This document shows, one piece after another, positions 18,552 to 28,509 of a stretch of DNA of 50,770 nucleotides. The stretch comes from an uncultured bacterium (GTDB taxonomy: Bacteria; Fidelibacterota; Marinisomatia; Marinisomatales; UBA1611): the NCBI GenBank assembly GCA_905478065.1, contig CAJQGZ010000081.1, forward strand, positions 1 through 50,770, in the 5' to 3' direction. The notes beneath the pieces were generated by a model. The model did no database searches. It saw only the letters and a program-made list of their open reading frames with translations, and was not told where the DNA came from. Position numbers and translations under genes: made by a program. How positions within the stretch are numbered: position 1 is the first letter of the stretch; each line of letters starts with the position of its first letter.

Positions 18552-21500
18552 ATGTTTCATAAAATTAAAACATCAAAAGTATTATATGCCTTTTTTGGCA
18601 TTCTAGTTCTATACTTTTTCAGTTATTCTTTTTTTTGGCAGCCTTTTATAATAAAACAGGTAAATAACGCGCTAAATAAATTTGATATAAGTGTTCAATC
18701 GGTTAGCATGTCTGGTAATTTATTATCAGATATAAAAGGGCGAGAATTGCAGGTTACACATCCTTCTTTTGGCAATATATTTATAGACAATTTCACAATT
18801 AATGTTGATTATGCTTATTCATTATTTGGTGTCATATCTTTTGATAAAATATTTATTGAAGGAATTTTAATAGATTCAACTAGACAGTCTTTCGAGAGCA
18901 ATATTCTTAAAATTCAAAAATTTCCAATTAGGGTTGATAGGTTCTCGGTTGGAGGGCAAATACCAATACAATTTCAAAAAGAAATATTGTTCTTTAACGG
19001 TTATGTTGAAGGAAAGGTTTTATTGAAAGATGAACTGAAATTAGACTTAAGCAGATTGAGTTTAAAAAATGAGGGTGATAGTTCTATATTGTTTCAAATG
19101 GATGACTTCGATTTAATTACTAATAATGACAGCCTAATTGTAAAAAATTTTTCAGGGAAAATTGGTAATGCTCCTGTAAATGGTAAAATGCTTTATCTTG
19201 AAAAAGAAGAAAAAATTTTCGGTTCACTTGATATAGCAGAATTTGCTATATCAAAAGAATTATTTAGTAAAACACCTTTGAAAGGGAAATTTGAAAAAAT
19301 TTCTGGAAAGGTAGACTTTCATTCGATTAAAGGTAATCTTAGTGGCGAGTTATCTATTTCAAATGAACTTGGTCTTAAAATGGCGGGAAATATTGATATT
19401 GTTAAATCCGAAGATAATATTTTGCTAAAATCTTTAAAATTGAATGGTGAGGATTCAAATTTAAGAGTAAATGGAGTGTGGGAAAAAGATCAACGAATCA
19501 GTGGTTATTTTTACTTAGATAGCCTTGATTTAAGTCGCTGGTTAATTGAGCAAGAAGCCACATTACTTTCTGGAATGGCAATTTTAGAAGGCTCAATGAA
19601 TAAAAACAATGCACTCGAAAATATTGAATTAACTCTAGAAGTTGCAGAATACGGAGTCTTAATGAGTGATGAAAGTTCTTTTCATGGGACTATTCTATAC
19701 AGTGATAGCACTATTTCTACTGTTGACCCTGTTATGTTAATCATTGGAGAGAGTATTTTATCCATTGATGGTGAAGTTGATTTAAAAACACGGAGTGTTA
19801 ATATTATATCTGAATTAGAAAATGCAGATATTGAGATAATAAATAATTTTTGGATGGATGAATTTAAAGGTGGAGTGGCCACTGGAAAGCTTATTATTAG
19901 AGGGACAATTGATAAGCCAGATGTCGTTGCTGATTTGAACTGTCAAAATATCAGGTATAAAGATTTTTCAATGAGAGCAATTAATTTTCATTCTGAGATG
20001 GAGTCTGATTCAAATTTTCCATCTGGTTTCGTGAATCTTAAAATTGATGGAGGGAAATGGAGGAGCGAAAATTTTGATTCTGGGACATTGGATATATCTT
20101 TTTCTAAAAATAGAATGATTATCGAGAATTGCCATTTCAAAGCTGGCAATGATTATTTACTTATATCTGGTTCATGGCTTTCAAAAAATAAATATAAGAT
20201 TGATAGGGTTCAATCAGCTTATCAAAATAATTATCTTGTTAATGCTAAGCCAATTTTTGTAATGTATCAAGATAGTGCAGTATCAGTTGATCCGTTTGAA
20301 ATCCATATCAATGATGGTATTTTAGATGGCGTTTTAACTTTTGGTTCGAGTTCTGAGGGCAGATTAAAAATGTCTAACTTTGATGCTAATGTCATAACTC
20401 AATTTATGGATAATAAATATTTGGATTTATCGGGAATAGTCTTTGGTGAAATTTCTTTTCAAGATTATGGGAAAAAATTAAAATATGATGTTGATGTTGC
20501 TCTAAAAAAAGGATCATATCTTGGAAATAGTTATGACCAAATGACTCTTTCTTTTATGTTGAATTCTGGTAATGTCATAATTGATGATTTTTCTTTTACT
20601 AGCGATACAACCTTAGGTTTTCAACTTTCTGGTATCTTACCCACGACAAAAGCACCATCGAAACAAGCAGATGTTTCTTTAAATGCAACATTCAAAGATT
20701 TGCCTCTTTCAATGGTTCATAGGCTAATACCAAAATTTTTCAATTTAGAAGGGATTGCATCAGGAGAATTAAAAATTGGCGGGAAATTAGAAAAAACTGA
20801 AATCGATTATAATGTGTCTATTAAAAACGCAGTTTTTGATCGGCTACAACTTGGTAAGGTGAAAAGTAAAGGTTTTTATGGTGGTAAGTTATTATCTGTC
20901 GAATATGCTAACTCACTTAATGGGTTTGAAAGTATAAAGTCTAAGGGAGATATTCCATTTGATTTAAATTTGGGCTCTAATAATTTTGGTCAATTTTTTG
21001 AACAAGCACCAATCGATTATCAAGCTTCTGCTTATTTAAAATCAATGTTCTTTTTGAGTTCGTATGTTTCAGAGTTGGACTCTATAAGAGGCGATGTTAG
21101 CATTAATCTTTCATTAAGCGGGAATGCAAAATCGATAATAAGAAATGGTAATATTTCAATTTCTAATTCGAGTGTTTTTACAACATTATTAGATAATCCT
21201 ATTACAAGTGTTGATGGAAATGCGTTATTAAAAAAGAATGAATTAGTAATTAGTTATATGAATGGTGCTTCAGTAGATAATAATAAAAAATCAAATGAAG
21301 ATCACGATAATATTATGGTTTCTGGGAGCATAGATTTTTCTAAATTTTTTGAACCTGACTACAATATTACAGTTAATTCAATAAATAATAAAAACATTTA
21401 TATAGAAGCAATGCCAATAGATCTGGTTGGCGTTGTCGATTCAATTAATGTAAAAGTTTTTGGAAAAGATACTGTTAACATTACTGGGCTCGTTGAGGTA

Positions 21501-22352
21501 GCTGATATGACTCTTTTCCATGAATTTATATCTGAAGACGTAGGAGAAAGGTTAGTAACTAACGATGGAATTATTATGTCATACAGCATAAATGTTCCTA
21601 TAAAAAATGAAGGGCGATTTCAAAATTCACAGGTTGATGCAATAATGATTGGAGAGATTAGCCTATCAAAAACCGGGAATGATTTTTGGAATATTGGGGG
21701 TGAAGTATTTATCGATGACGGCTCAATTCTATCATTTAAAGATAATTTTTCAGGCCTAAATGGTTATGTCTATTTTGACAATAATGGTATAAACCCCGAT
21801 ATGGACTTAATAGCTTCTACAACGATAGCTGATGAAGAAATAAGACTTCGAGTCAAAGGTGATTTAGATAATGCAGACCTAGTACTTGAATCATCAAGCG
21901 GGTTCTCTGAGAGTGATATTATAGAATTATTAACTTTTGGCTCTAGATTTGAAGATCAATCAATGTTGTCTAACGGGTTTGGTGTTCAAGCAACTTCAGT
22001 TCTTGGCTCGCTACTTGAAACTCAATTAGAGAAAAATCTTGAAGAAATGTCTTCTCTAAAATTGCTTAAACCTGATGAAATTGATGTTTCAGGAACTGCT
22101 AGTTTTATAAGTGGTCAAAACTTATCTGCTAGCGAGCGAAATGAATTAGAAGATTTTAAGATTTCTGCTAAAAAGAAATTTGGAAGTAAAACATATGCGA
22201 ATTTATCCTATAAAAAATCATTTTCGCTTACAAACCCTGATCAATTACAAATTGGTGTAGAATATAAATTAAATCGTAATTTATCTCTTGTAGGGAACAT
22301 GGATGATAAGGGTAACTTACATCTTAAGTATCGTTACAGATACGCTTATTAG
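18552..22352 (+). CDS. tamB: TamB-family translocation/assembly protein (DUF490)
   Basis: Large inner-membrane-anchored periplasmic protein of the AsmA-like/TamB family, thought to bridge to a BamA-family barrel for outer-membrane assembly or lipid transfer. The 1266-aa protein has a single N-terminal helix (about 10-32), a very long beta-rich region of repeating G-x-(I/L/V)-x-(I/L/V) strands, and a C-terminal DUF490-type domain. That domain shows the patterns F-I-D-D-G-S-I-L-S-F and S-G-F-S-E-S-D-I-I-E-L-L-T-F-G. The tail Y-K-L-N-R-N-L-S-L-V-G-N is typical. The barrel partner begins 24 nt downstream. No good ribosome-binding site precedes the ATG. Confidence 0.87.
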   Translation: MFHKIKTSKVLYAFFGILVLYFFSYSFFWQPFIIKQVNNALNKFDISVQSVSMSGNLLSDIKGRELQVTHPSFGNIFIDNFTINVDYAYSLFGVISFDKIFIEGILIDSTRQSFESNILKIQKFPIRVDRFSVGGQIPIQFQKEILFFNGYVEGKVLLKDELKLDLSRLSLKNEGDSSILFQMDDFDLITNNDSLIVKNFSGKIGNAPVNGKMLYLEKEEKIFGSLDIAEFAISKELFSKTPLKGKFEKISGKVDFHSIKGNLSGELSISNELGLKMAGNIDIVKSEDNILLKSLKLNGEDSNLRVNGVWEKDQRISGYFYLDSLDLSRWLIEQEATLLSGMAILEGSMNKNNALENIELTLEVAEYGVLMSDESSFHGTILYSDSTISTVDPVMLIIGESILSIDGEVDLKTRSVNIISELENADIEIINNFWMDEFKGGVATGKLIIRGTIDKPDVVADLNCQNIRYKDFSMRAINFHSEMESDSNFPSGFVNLKIDGGKWRSENFDSGTLDISFSKNRMIIENCHFKAGNDYLLISGSWLSKNKYKIDRVQSAYQNNYLVNAKPIFVMYQDSAVSVDPFEIHINDGILDGVLTFGSSSEGRLKMSNFDANVITQFMDNKYLDLSGIVFGEISFQDYGKKLKYDVDVALKKGSYLGNSYDQMTLSFMLNSGNVIIDDFSFTSDTTLGFQLSGILPTTKAPSKQADVSLNATFKDLPLSMVHRLIPKFFNLEGIASGELKIGGKLEKTEIDYNVSIKNAVFDRLQLGKVKSKGFYGGKLLSVEYANSLNGFESIKSKGDIPFDLNLGSNNFGQFFEQAPIDYQASAYLKSMFFLSSYVSELDSIRGDVSINLSLSGNAKSIIRNGNISISNSSVFTTLLDNPITSVDGNALLKKNELVISYMNGASVDNNKKSNEDHDNIMVSGSIDFSKFFEPDYNITVNSINNKNIYIEAMPIDLVGVVDSINVKVFGKDTVNITGLVEVADMTLFHEFISEDVGERLVTNDGIIMSYSINVPIKNEGRFQNSQVDAIMIGEISLSKTGNDFWNIGGEVFIDDGSILSFKDNFSGLNGYVYFDNNGINPDMDLIASTTIADEEIRLRVKGDLDNADLVLESSSGFSESDIIELLTFGSRFEDQSMLSNGFGVQATSVLGSLLETQLEKNLEEMSSLKLLKPDEIDVSGTASFISGQNLSASERNELEDFKISAKKKFGSKTYANLSYKKSFSLTNPDQLQIGVEYKLNRNLSLVGNMDDKGNLHLKYRYRYAY

Positions 22353-22376
22353 TTCTATATAAAAGATAAATAATAC

Positions 22377-24224
22377 GTGATAAAATATTTTTACATCGCC
22401 ATTTTAGGCTTTTCAATCTTTTGTAATCTTATTGCTCAGGAAGAAGCAATTAAGATCAAGTCTGTCAGCATTGATGGAAATAAATCTATAAAAAAGAAAG
22501 AGCTAATGCCATTGCTCAGACAACGGCCGTCAAATTTCTCTTTTACATTCAAAGGTAGGCCATTTAATAATCGCCTTTTAAAAATGGATGCCTTGACTTT
22601 AAAAAATTATTTTATTTCTAAAGGTTTTTTATTGGCAGATGTTAAAGAATCTGCATCATTTCACAATAATGAAGCTGATATTGTTTTTAATGTTAGTGAA
22701 GGAAAACAATTTTTTATTTCTGAAGTAAACATTAGTGGCAACTTGAGTCTATCTTCTCATGAAATTCAACGGACACTTAAACTATTTAAAAATGATCCTT
22801 TTAATAGTGTTTTACTTAACGAGAGGGTTGCGAGTTTGCAAAAAAAATTGGAACTTTTTTCAAAATTATTTTCATTAATAGAAATAGAGCCAATTATAGG
22901 TGATTCAGTTGCAATTAATATAAATATTCAAGAAGGTAAAGATGTATTTATTGGGAAAACATATATTGAAGGCATTGCTTCTAAAGATGGTGTTCTAGTA
23001 GAAAGAGAATTGATTTATAAAAAGGGTGATTATTTTGATCCTGATAAGGTAGAAAAGTCTAAGAGAAGATTAAAAGAGACTGATATTTATTCTCTTATAA
23101 ATATTACTCCAGTGAAAGTTACAGATTCAGATTCGATAGTAAATATGGTCATATCCTTAAATGAATATAAGCAAAGAGAATGGTTATCAGTCGGTGGCTT
23201 TGAGCCAATAGAATTTTATGAAGGATTAGATCCATTACCCTCTTTAGGTGGTTTTATAGAATGGCGAAACAGGTCGATTTTTAATACCAACTCAAATTTT
23301 TCTACAAAGTTTTTAGTAGGGTTTCCATGGGAAACAAATTTTAATTTACCAAGACTTCGTTATGATATCGGTTTTGATTCAAATTGGATTTTTGGCATAC
23401 GTTGGCCTACTAAGCTAAATAGCTTTTATGAAACATTAATAAATTATGATCAAGAAAATATTGACCGTGTAGAGCGGTATGGAGTTGAGATGCTACAAAG
23501 AATTATGATTGATGAAAGATCGTATTTTCAAAACACAACTGTTTGGGAAAATTTTAGTGACAATAATAGCGTGAATGCATTAGATCAATCGAGCAATACT
23601 AATTCAATAAAAAATCTACAACAAAGATCACTCTCTTTCAGATTGCACATAGATAAAAAAGATGATCCGTTATTTCCAAAAACAGGATATTTATTAGATC
23701 TTTATTTTAAGTCAACGGGATATTTTTTAGGTGGTGCTAGAGATTATTATAAAATTGATATTTCTTTTAATAAGTATTTAAGAATATCAAAAAAATCTGT
23801 TTTGGCTACAAGGTTTAAAATAGGGAGATTTTGGTTCTGGGAAAGTTCTTATATCGATTATAGCTATGAAAAATTTTATTTAGGTGGAAGTTCAAATATG
23901 AGAGGGTGGGAAATTTTAAAATATAGTACTGTTAATGATCAAACAAATATCCCAAAGGGTGGAACACATAGGTTACTTATAAATTCAGAGTTTCGTCATC
24001 AATTTAATCAGAACTTAGGGTTGACATTATTTTATGATGGTGGCATTCTTTCTGAAAATTTTGATAAATTAGTAAAAAGCAAATTGGGTTGGGATGTTGG
24101 GATTGGTTTTACTTTTGCAACTCCACTTGGGCCAGTGAGGTTTGATTATGCAATCCCTAGCATAGATAATAAAGTCATTTTTAGTAATGGAAAAATTAAT
24201 TTTGGAGTGCAATATCTATTTTAA
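22377..24224 (+). CDS. tamA: TamA/BamA-family outer-membrane assembly protein
   Basis: Omp85-superfamily protein predicted to insert in the outer membrane and work with TamB. A signal peptide (about 1-20, cleavage near L-I-A/Q-E-E) is followed by POTRA-like repeats (about 24-240; e.g. V-S-I-D-G-N-K-S-I-K) and a C-terminal 16-stranded-type barrel of the surface-antigen family. It contains L-G-G-S-S-N-M-R-G-W, the equivalent of the conserved loop-6 R-G-(F/W/Y) motif, and T-P-L-G-P-V-R-F-D-Y-A near the end. The start is GTG, and the signal peptide supports it. At 615 aa it is shorter than BamA, which together with the upstream TamB favours TamA; a divergent BamA copy is possible. Confidence 0.85.
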   Translation: MIKYFYIAILGFSIFCNLIAQEEAIKIKSVSIDGNKSIKKKELMPLLRQRPSNFSFTFKGRPFNNRLLKMDALTLKNYFISKGFLLADVKESASFHNNEADIVFNVSEGKQFFISEVNISGNLSLSSHEIQRTLKLFKNDPFNSVLLNERVASLQKKLELFSKLFSLIEIEPIIGDSVAININIQEGKDVFIGKTYIEGIASKDGVLVERELIYKKGDYFDPDKVEKSKRRLKETDIYSLINITPVKVTDSDSIVNMVISLNEYKQREWLSVGGFEPIEFYEGLDPLPSLGGFIEWRNRSIFNTNSNFSTKFLVGFPWETNFNLPRLRYDIGFDSNWIFGIRWPTKLNSFYETLINYDQENIDRVERYGVEMLQRIMIDERSYFQNTTVWENFSDNNSVNALDQSSNTNSIKNLQQRSLSFRLHIDKKDDPLFPKTGYLLDLYFKSTGYFLGGARDYYKIDISFNKYLRISKKSVLATRFKIGRFWFWESSYIDYSYEKFYLGGSSNMRGWEILKYSTVNDQTNIPKGGTHRLLINSEFRHQFNQNLGLTLFYDGGILSENFDKLVKSKLGWDVGIGFTFATPLGPVRFDYAIPSIDNKVIFSNGKINFGVQYLF

Positions 24225-24321
24225 TTGAATATATTTTGGAACTTAAAATATCTTATTTTGTTATTAATGTTATCCTTAAAATTTGATATTAAATTAATTC
24301 AAATTAAATAGAACAAATAAA

Positions 24322-25059
24322 ATGAATATATCTAAAAACTTATTAATATTACCTGTTCTGATGCTTTTTATTTCATGTGCAAAAAATGCGCCCGATTTAA
24401 TTAATCTTGCGCAATCAAATCTTGATAAAAATCAGGAAGATGATGCTATTAAAAATTTAAATACTCTTTTAGATAAATACCCCAATGATAGTCTTGCTTC
24501 ATATGCACAATACAAATTAGCAAGCATATATAAAAATTGGAAAAACGACCCTGGAAATCTTATCGAAGCACTTGAAAAAACAATTAATAACTACCCAAAT
24601 TCTTTGCATTCTAAGCAGGCAAAAAAAGAAAAAGAAGCTTTTCAGGGATGGATTATAAATAATGCTGAAACGTTGAGAAAAAGGAAAATGACAATGGAGT
24701 CGATTAATAACCTCGACTACTTAGTTAAAAACTTTCCTAAACACGAATTGGCATCTAAAGCTCAGTATATAGTTGGTGATATTTATATGAATGATCTAAG
24801 AGATTTTGAAAAAGCATTAACAGAATATCGAATTGTTCTATCTAAATACATTGGCTCTAAAGAAGAGGCACTTGCGCAGTTTATGATAGGCTACATATAT
24901 GCGAATGTCTTAAAAGATTTCGATTCAGCTCGTAAAGAATATCAAGTATTTTTAGATAATTTCCCTAAGCATGAGTTGTATCCATCAGTCAAATTTGAAA
25001 TTGATTATCTTGGAAAAGATATCAATGAAATTCCCGCTTTAAAACACATTACTTCTTAA
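24322..25059 (+). CDS. TPR-repeat outer-membrane lipoprotein (BamD/YbgF-like)
   Basis: A 245-aa lipoprotein with an N-terminal signal and lipobox L-F-I-S-C (lipidation at Cys19). The mature part is a chain of tetratricopeptide helices; recurring phrases such as L-D-K-Y-P-N-D-S-L-A-S-Y-A-Q-Y and L-V-K-N-F-P-K-H-E-L-A-S-K-A-Q-Y place at least four repeats between about 40 and 235. It resembles the TPR proteins that accompany outer-membrane assembly (BamD) or the Tol system (CpoB/YbgF). Its position after tamB-tamA favours an assembly role, but no specific function can be read from sequence. A 97-nt AT-rich gap separates it from tamA. Confidence 0.75.
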   Translation: MNISKNLLILPVLMLFISCAKNAPDLINLAQSNLDKNQEDDAIKNLNTLLDKYPNDSLASYAQYKLASIYKNWKNDPGNLIEALEKTINNYPNSLHSKQAKKEKEAFQGWIINNAETLRKRKMTMESINNLDYLVKNFPKHELASKAQYIVGDIYMNDLRDFEKALTEYRIVLSKYIGSKEEALAQFMIGYIYANVLKDFDSARKEYQVFLDNFPKHELYPSVKFEIDYLGKDINEIPALKHITS

Positions 25060-25075
25060 ATATCAAATTTATAAA

Positions 25076-26071
25076 ATGAATGAGTTTAGTTTATCAGCTA
25101 TTAATGATCGTATATCAGAGGCCTCTGATTTTGTACAACCATTAAAAGATGGTCTCCAAAAAAAAGTAGTTGGCCAAAAAACCCTTCTAGATAAAATTAT
25201 TATTTGTATGCTTGCAGATGGCCATATGCTTTTAGAAGGTGTACCCGGACTTGCTAAAACACTAACTGTAAAAACGTTGGCTTCGTCGATTAGCACAGGT
25301 TTCCAAAGAATTCAATTTACACCAGACATGCTTCCTGCTGATTTGATAGGTACATTAATTTACAATCAAAAATCTGGAGAGTTCGATACAAGAAAAGGTC
25401 CGATATTTTCAAATATTATCCTTGCTGATGAAATAAATAGGTCTCCTGCAAAAGTTCAAAGTGCTCTTCTAGAAGCAATGCAAGAAAAACAAGTGACCAT
25501 TGGCGAAAATACTTTTAAAATGAATCTTCCTTTTTTAGTCTTAGCAACTCAAAACCCTCTTGAGCAAGAAGGTACTTATCCATTACCAGAGGCTCAGGTA
25601 GATCGTTTTATGTTTAAGCTAATTGTTAGTTATCCAGATATTGATTCTGAAAAAAAACTAATGAGGTTAAATACTCAATCCTCAAAGAACGCAGAAGAAA
25701 ATCCAATTGTTAAGCCTGAAAAAATAATTGAAGCACAAAATATAATAAAAGATATTTATGTTGATGAGAAAGTAGAAGATTATATATTAAATTTAATCTT
25801 TGCAACCAGAGACCCGCTAAAATATAATCTTAAAGATCTTGATGGGATAATTGATGTAGGTGCATCGCCTAGGGCAACCATTAATATCGTTAGAGCTGCA
25901 AAGGCTAGAGCATTTACCGATGGCAGGGGATATGTGACGCCTGAGGACATTAGATACATAGGTGCCGATATATTGAGGCATAGGGTAATATTAACTTATG
26001 AAGCTGAGGCTGAAGAATTATCTACTGACCAAGTTATATCAAGGCTCTTTGAAAAAATTGAAGTGCCTTAA
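25076..26071 (+). CDS. MoxR-family AAA+ ATPase
   Basis: Chaperone-like AAA+ ATPase of the MoxR family, usually acting with VWA- or DUF58-domain proteins in assembly or stress functions. The 331-aa protein has Walker A G-V-P-G-L-A-K-T (55-62), Walker B L-A-D-E-I-N-R, the sensor block L-A-T-Q-N-P-L-E-Q-E-G-T-Y-P-L-P-E-A-Q and the lid motif G-A-S-P-R-A. A DUF58 gene follows after 5 nt and a BatD-like gene after that, the start of a Bat-type operon; no VWA-domain BatA/BatB gene follows. Confidence 0.92.
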   Translation: MNEFSLSAINDRISEASDFVQPLKDGLQKKVVGQKTLLDKIIICMLADGHMLLEGVPGLAKTLTVKTLASSISTGFQRIQFTPDMLPADLIGTLIYNQKSGEFDTRKGPIFSNIILADEINRSPAKVQSALLEAMQEKQVTIGENTFKMNLPFLVLATQNPLEQEGTYPLPEAQVDRFMFKLIVSYPDIDSEKKLMRLNTQSSKNAEENPIVKPEKIIEAQNIIKDIYVDEKVEDYILNLIFATRDPLKYNLKDLDGIIDVGASPRATINIVRAAKARAFTDGRGYVTPEDIRYIGADILRHRVILTYEAEAEELSTDQVISRLFEKIEVP

Positions 26072-26076
26072 TACCT

Positions 26077-26949
26077 ATGTTGCCGCGTGAAATACTTAGA
26101 AAAGTAAAACGGATTGAGATTCGAACGCGTGGTTTAGTAGATAGCTTTTTTGGCGGAGAATATCACTCTTCTTTTAAAGGCCGAGGCATGACATTTTCTG
26201 AAGTAAGGGAATACCAGCCTGGTGACGATGTAAGACTTATAGATTGGAATGTTACTGCTAGGTCTGGTAGTCCATTTATCAAAGTTTTTGAAGAAGAGAG
26301 GGAGTTAACGGTTATTTTGTTAGTCGATATATCTTCTTCTGGTTCTTTCGGGTCAAAGAATTATCAGAAAATAGGTGTTAGTGCTGAAATCGCTAGCGTT
26401 CTTGGGTTCTCTGCTATTAAAAACAATGACAAGGTCGGTCTAATATTATTTTCAAATGATATAGTCAAATATATCCCTCCAAAAAAAGGTAAATCACACG
26501 TCTTGAGAGTAGTAAGAGAACTTTTATACACGAAGCCAGACTTTAAAGGAACTTCGATTAAAAATGCTCTTGAATTTTTAATGAAAGTCATAAAAAGAAA
26601 GGCTGTGGTATTCTTATTATCTGATTTTCTAGATGAAGGATTTTTAGATTCTTTAAAAATAACAGCTCGTAAACATGATTTAGTTGGCATAAATATTTTT
26701 GATCCTTATGAACAAAATTTTCCTAACATTGGTATGCTTAAAGCTGAAGATGCTGAGACTGGTGTAAAATTTTGGATTGATACATCTAATGATCATTATT
26801 TAAAACAAATGAATGATTTAAACACTAAAAAAACTAATAAGTTTTATAAATCCACGCAAAAGATGGGACTAGACATTATTCCTATTTCTACATCTGAAGA
26901 TTATGTTGAACCGCTAATGAGATTTTTTAAAAAAAGAGGTAAAAAATAA
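26077..26949 (+). CDS. DUF58 domain protein
   Basis: A 290-aa protein of the DUF58 family that nearly always sits beside a MoxR ATPase. The conserved core F-S-E-V-R-E-Y-Q-P-G-D-D-V-R-x-I-D-W-N is at about 40-58. A VWA-like fold follows, whose metal site would be D-I-S-S-S (84-88). No membrane segment is evident, so it is probably cytoplasmic. Its TAA overlaps the probable ATA start of the next gene (ATAA). Biochemical function of the family is unknown. Confidence 0.9.
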   Translation: MLPREILRKVKRIEIRTRGLVDSFFGGEYHSSFKGRGMTFSEVREYQPGDDVRLIDWNVTARSGSPFIKVFEEERELTVILLVDISSSGSFGSKNYQKIGVSAEIASVLGFSAIKNNDKVGLILFSNDIVKYIPPKKGKSHVLRVVRELLYTKPDFKGTSIKNALEFLMKVIKRKAVVFLLSDFLDEGFLDSLKITARKHDLVGINIFDPYEQNFPNIGMLKAEDAETGVKFWIDTSNDHYLKQMNDLNTKKTNKFYKSTQKMGLDIIPISTSEDYVEPLMRFFKKRGKK

Positions 26950-27836
26950 AACAGAAATTTAAATTAATCTTTCCTCTCCTTCTCACTCTTTCGTTCTCAA
27001 GTGCGCAGTCACTAAAAGTAGTCTCAAAAATTGATACCACTATTGCTAGTATTGGAGATCAAATTCAGTGGGATATCAAAATACACGACTTAAATAAAGA
27101 TACTCAATTAGAATTCCCTGAATTAATAGTTGAAAATGATACTCTTTCTATTATCTCGCAACGAAGTATTATAGAAGACAATATTATCATCGGGAGAAGT
27201 TTTAGAATCGCGTTTTGGGAAACTGGAAAGTTTTATACCCCTTCTTATTATGTAAAAGTTTTAAAAAAACATAATAATAAAGGTTATCAAATTGAAGCGG
27301 AAAAATTATTAATTCATATTAAATCTTTAATAGCATCGAACGATTCTGTGAAAGTCAGGCCAATAAAATCGCCAATTAAAGTTTCTAGAGTTATTCCCTA
27401 TGCGATAATTGTCAAAGTTATAATTATACTAATTTTAGTATATATGGCCTTTATTGTTTGGCGCAGGAGACTAGTCAAAAAACATCGTAAAAATTCAAGT
27501 AGTATTCAAAGAAATCCTTTTGAAATTGCCAAAGACAGAATTTTTTCTATAAAAACAACTGGATTTACAAAAGAGATATACGTTGAGTTATCCCATATTA
27601 TTCGTGAGTTCGTTGAAAAGGTGCAGTACATAAATGCTCTTGAAATGACGACAGAAGAAATCAAACAAAATAAAAATATTTTTTCTTTCAGTGAAGATAA
27701 CTTTAATGAGTTGGTTCAATTTTTAGAAAAAGCTGATTTAATAAAATATGCAAAATTTGAGGTGTCTCATATTGACATTGAAAGTGACAAAAGCAAAGCA
27801 ATGGATATGATTGAAAAGTTTTTTCTTAATAAATAG
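26946..27836 (+). CDS. BatD-like signal-peptide membrane protein, probable ATA start
   Basis: A 296-aa protein not firmly recognised by family. The N-terminus is a clear signal peptide (K-Q-K-F-K-L-I-F-P-L-L-L-T-L-S-F-S-S-A-Q). A periplasmic beta-rich domain of about 110 residues follows, then one transmembrane helix (about 150-172) ending in W-R-R-R, and a cytoplasmic helical domain. This layout resembles a shortened BatD/DUF4381 protein of MoxR operons. The first ordinary start (GTG 27348) would delete the signal peptide and the periplasmic domain. No ATG, GTG or TTG lies in frame upstream, but ATA 26946 sits six nucleotides after AGAGG (26935-26939) and overlaps the DUF58 stop. Confidence 0.78.
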   Translation: MKQKFKLIFPLLLTLSFSSAQSLKVVSKIDTTIASIGDQIQWDIKIHDLNKDTQLEFPELIVENDTLSIISQRSIIEDNIIIGRSFRIAFWETGKFYTPSYYVKVLKKHNNKGYQIEAEKLLIHIKSLIASNDSVKVRPIKSPIKVSRVIPYAIIVKVIIILILVYMAFIVWRRRLVKKHRKNSSSIQRNPFEIAKDRIFSIKTTGFTKEIYVELSHIIREFVEKVQYINALEMTTEEIKQNKNIFSFSEDNFNELVQFLEKADLIKYAKFEVSHIDIESDKSKAMDMIEKFFLNK

Positions 27837-27927
27837 ATCATATACATTATTATTAAGCCTGCATTTGAAGAGTAGTTAAGAAAACTTATATTTAACAGTA
27901 ATATCATTAAACATTTAAGAGGTTTTT

Positions 27928-28494
27928 GTGGCAACAACAGCAGATATTCGCAATAATGCAGTAATTATTTTTAAATCTAAAAGAATGAAGGTAATTGAGT
28001 TTCAGCATGTTAAACCTGGAAAAGGTGGCGCATTTGTAAGAACAAAGTTAAAAGACATTCAAAGTGGGAAAATTATTGATCACACATTTAATTCAGGGTC
28101 GAAAATTGAGTTTATTAGAGTAGAAGCAAAAGAAATGCAATTTCTTTATCTTGATGGAGAAAATTTTGTTTTTATGGATAATGAATCCTATGAGCAACTG
28201 ATGGTAAATACCGATATAATATCAGATAATAAAAACTACTTAATTGCAGGCATGAACGTAGATATTCTTTTTGACGACGATGAAATTCTTGATGTTAGAA
28301 TTCCAGCGCATGTGATTCTAGCTGTAATAAAAACTGAACCTGGGTTTAAAGGGAACACTGCTACCGGGGCTAATAAGCCAGCTACAGTTGAAACTGGTTA
28401 TGAACTTAAAGTTCCATTATTTATTAATGAAGATGACCGAATAAAAATTGATACCAGGAGTGGTGATTATGTTGAAAGAGCAAAAGATAATTAA
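27928..28494 (+). CDS. efp: Translation elongation factor P
   Basis: Relieves ribosome stalling at polyproline stretches. The 188-aa protein has the KOW-like N-terminal domain with the tip loop K-P-G-K-G-G-A-F; Lys32 is the position modified in the lysine-type EF-P class. Two OB domains follow, including L-K-V-P-L-F-I-N-E and the terminal G-D-Y-V-E-R. The start is GTG after AAGAGG, and the family N-terminus (M-A-T-T-A-D-I-R) agrees. No EpmA or EpmB modification gene is in the window. It lies 15 nt before accB. Confidence 0.96.
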   Translation: MATTADIRNNAVIIFKSKRMKVIEFQHVKPGKGGAFVRTKLKDIQSGKIIDHTFNSGSKIEFIRVEAKEMQFLYLDGENFVFMDNESYEQLMVNTDIISDNKNYLIAGMNVDILFDDDEILDVRIPAHVILAVIKTEPGFKGNTATGANKPATVETGYELKVPLFINEDDRIKIDTRSGDYVERAKDN

Positions 28495-28509
28495 AGGTTA
28501 GGAAAAAAA

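Noticed and set aside
24225-24311. A 28-codon hydrophobic frame directly after tamA (TTG start).
   Set aside because: It is very short, has no ribosome-binding site, and hydrophobic frames are frequent by chance in AT-rich DNA.
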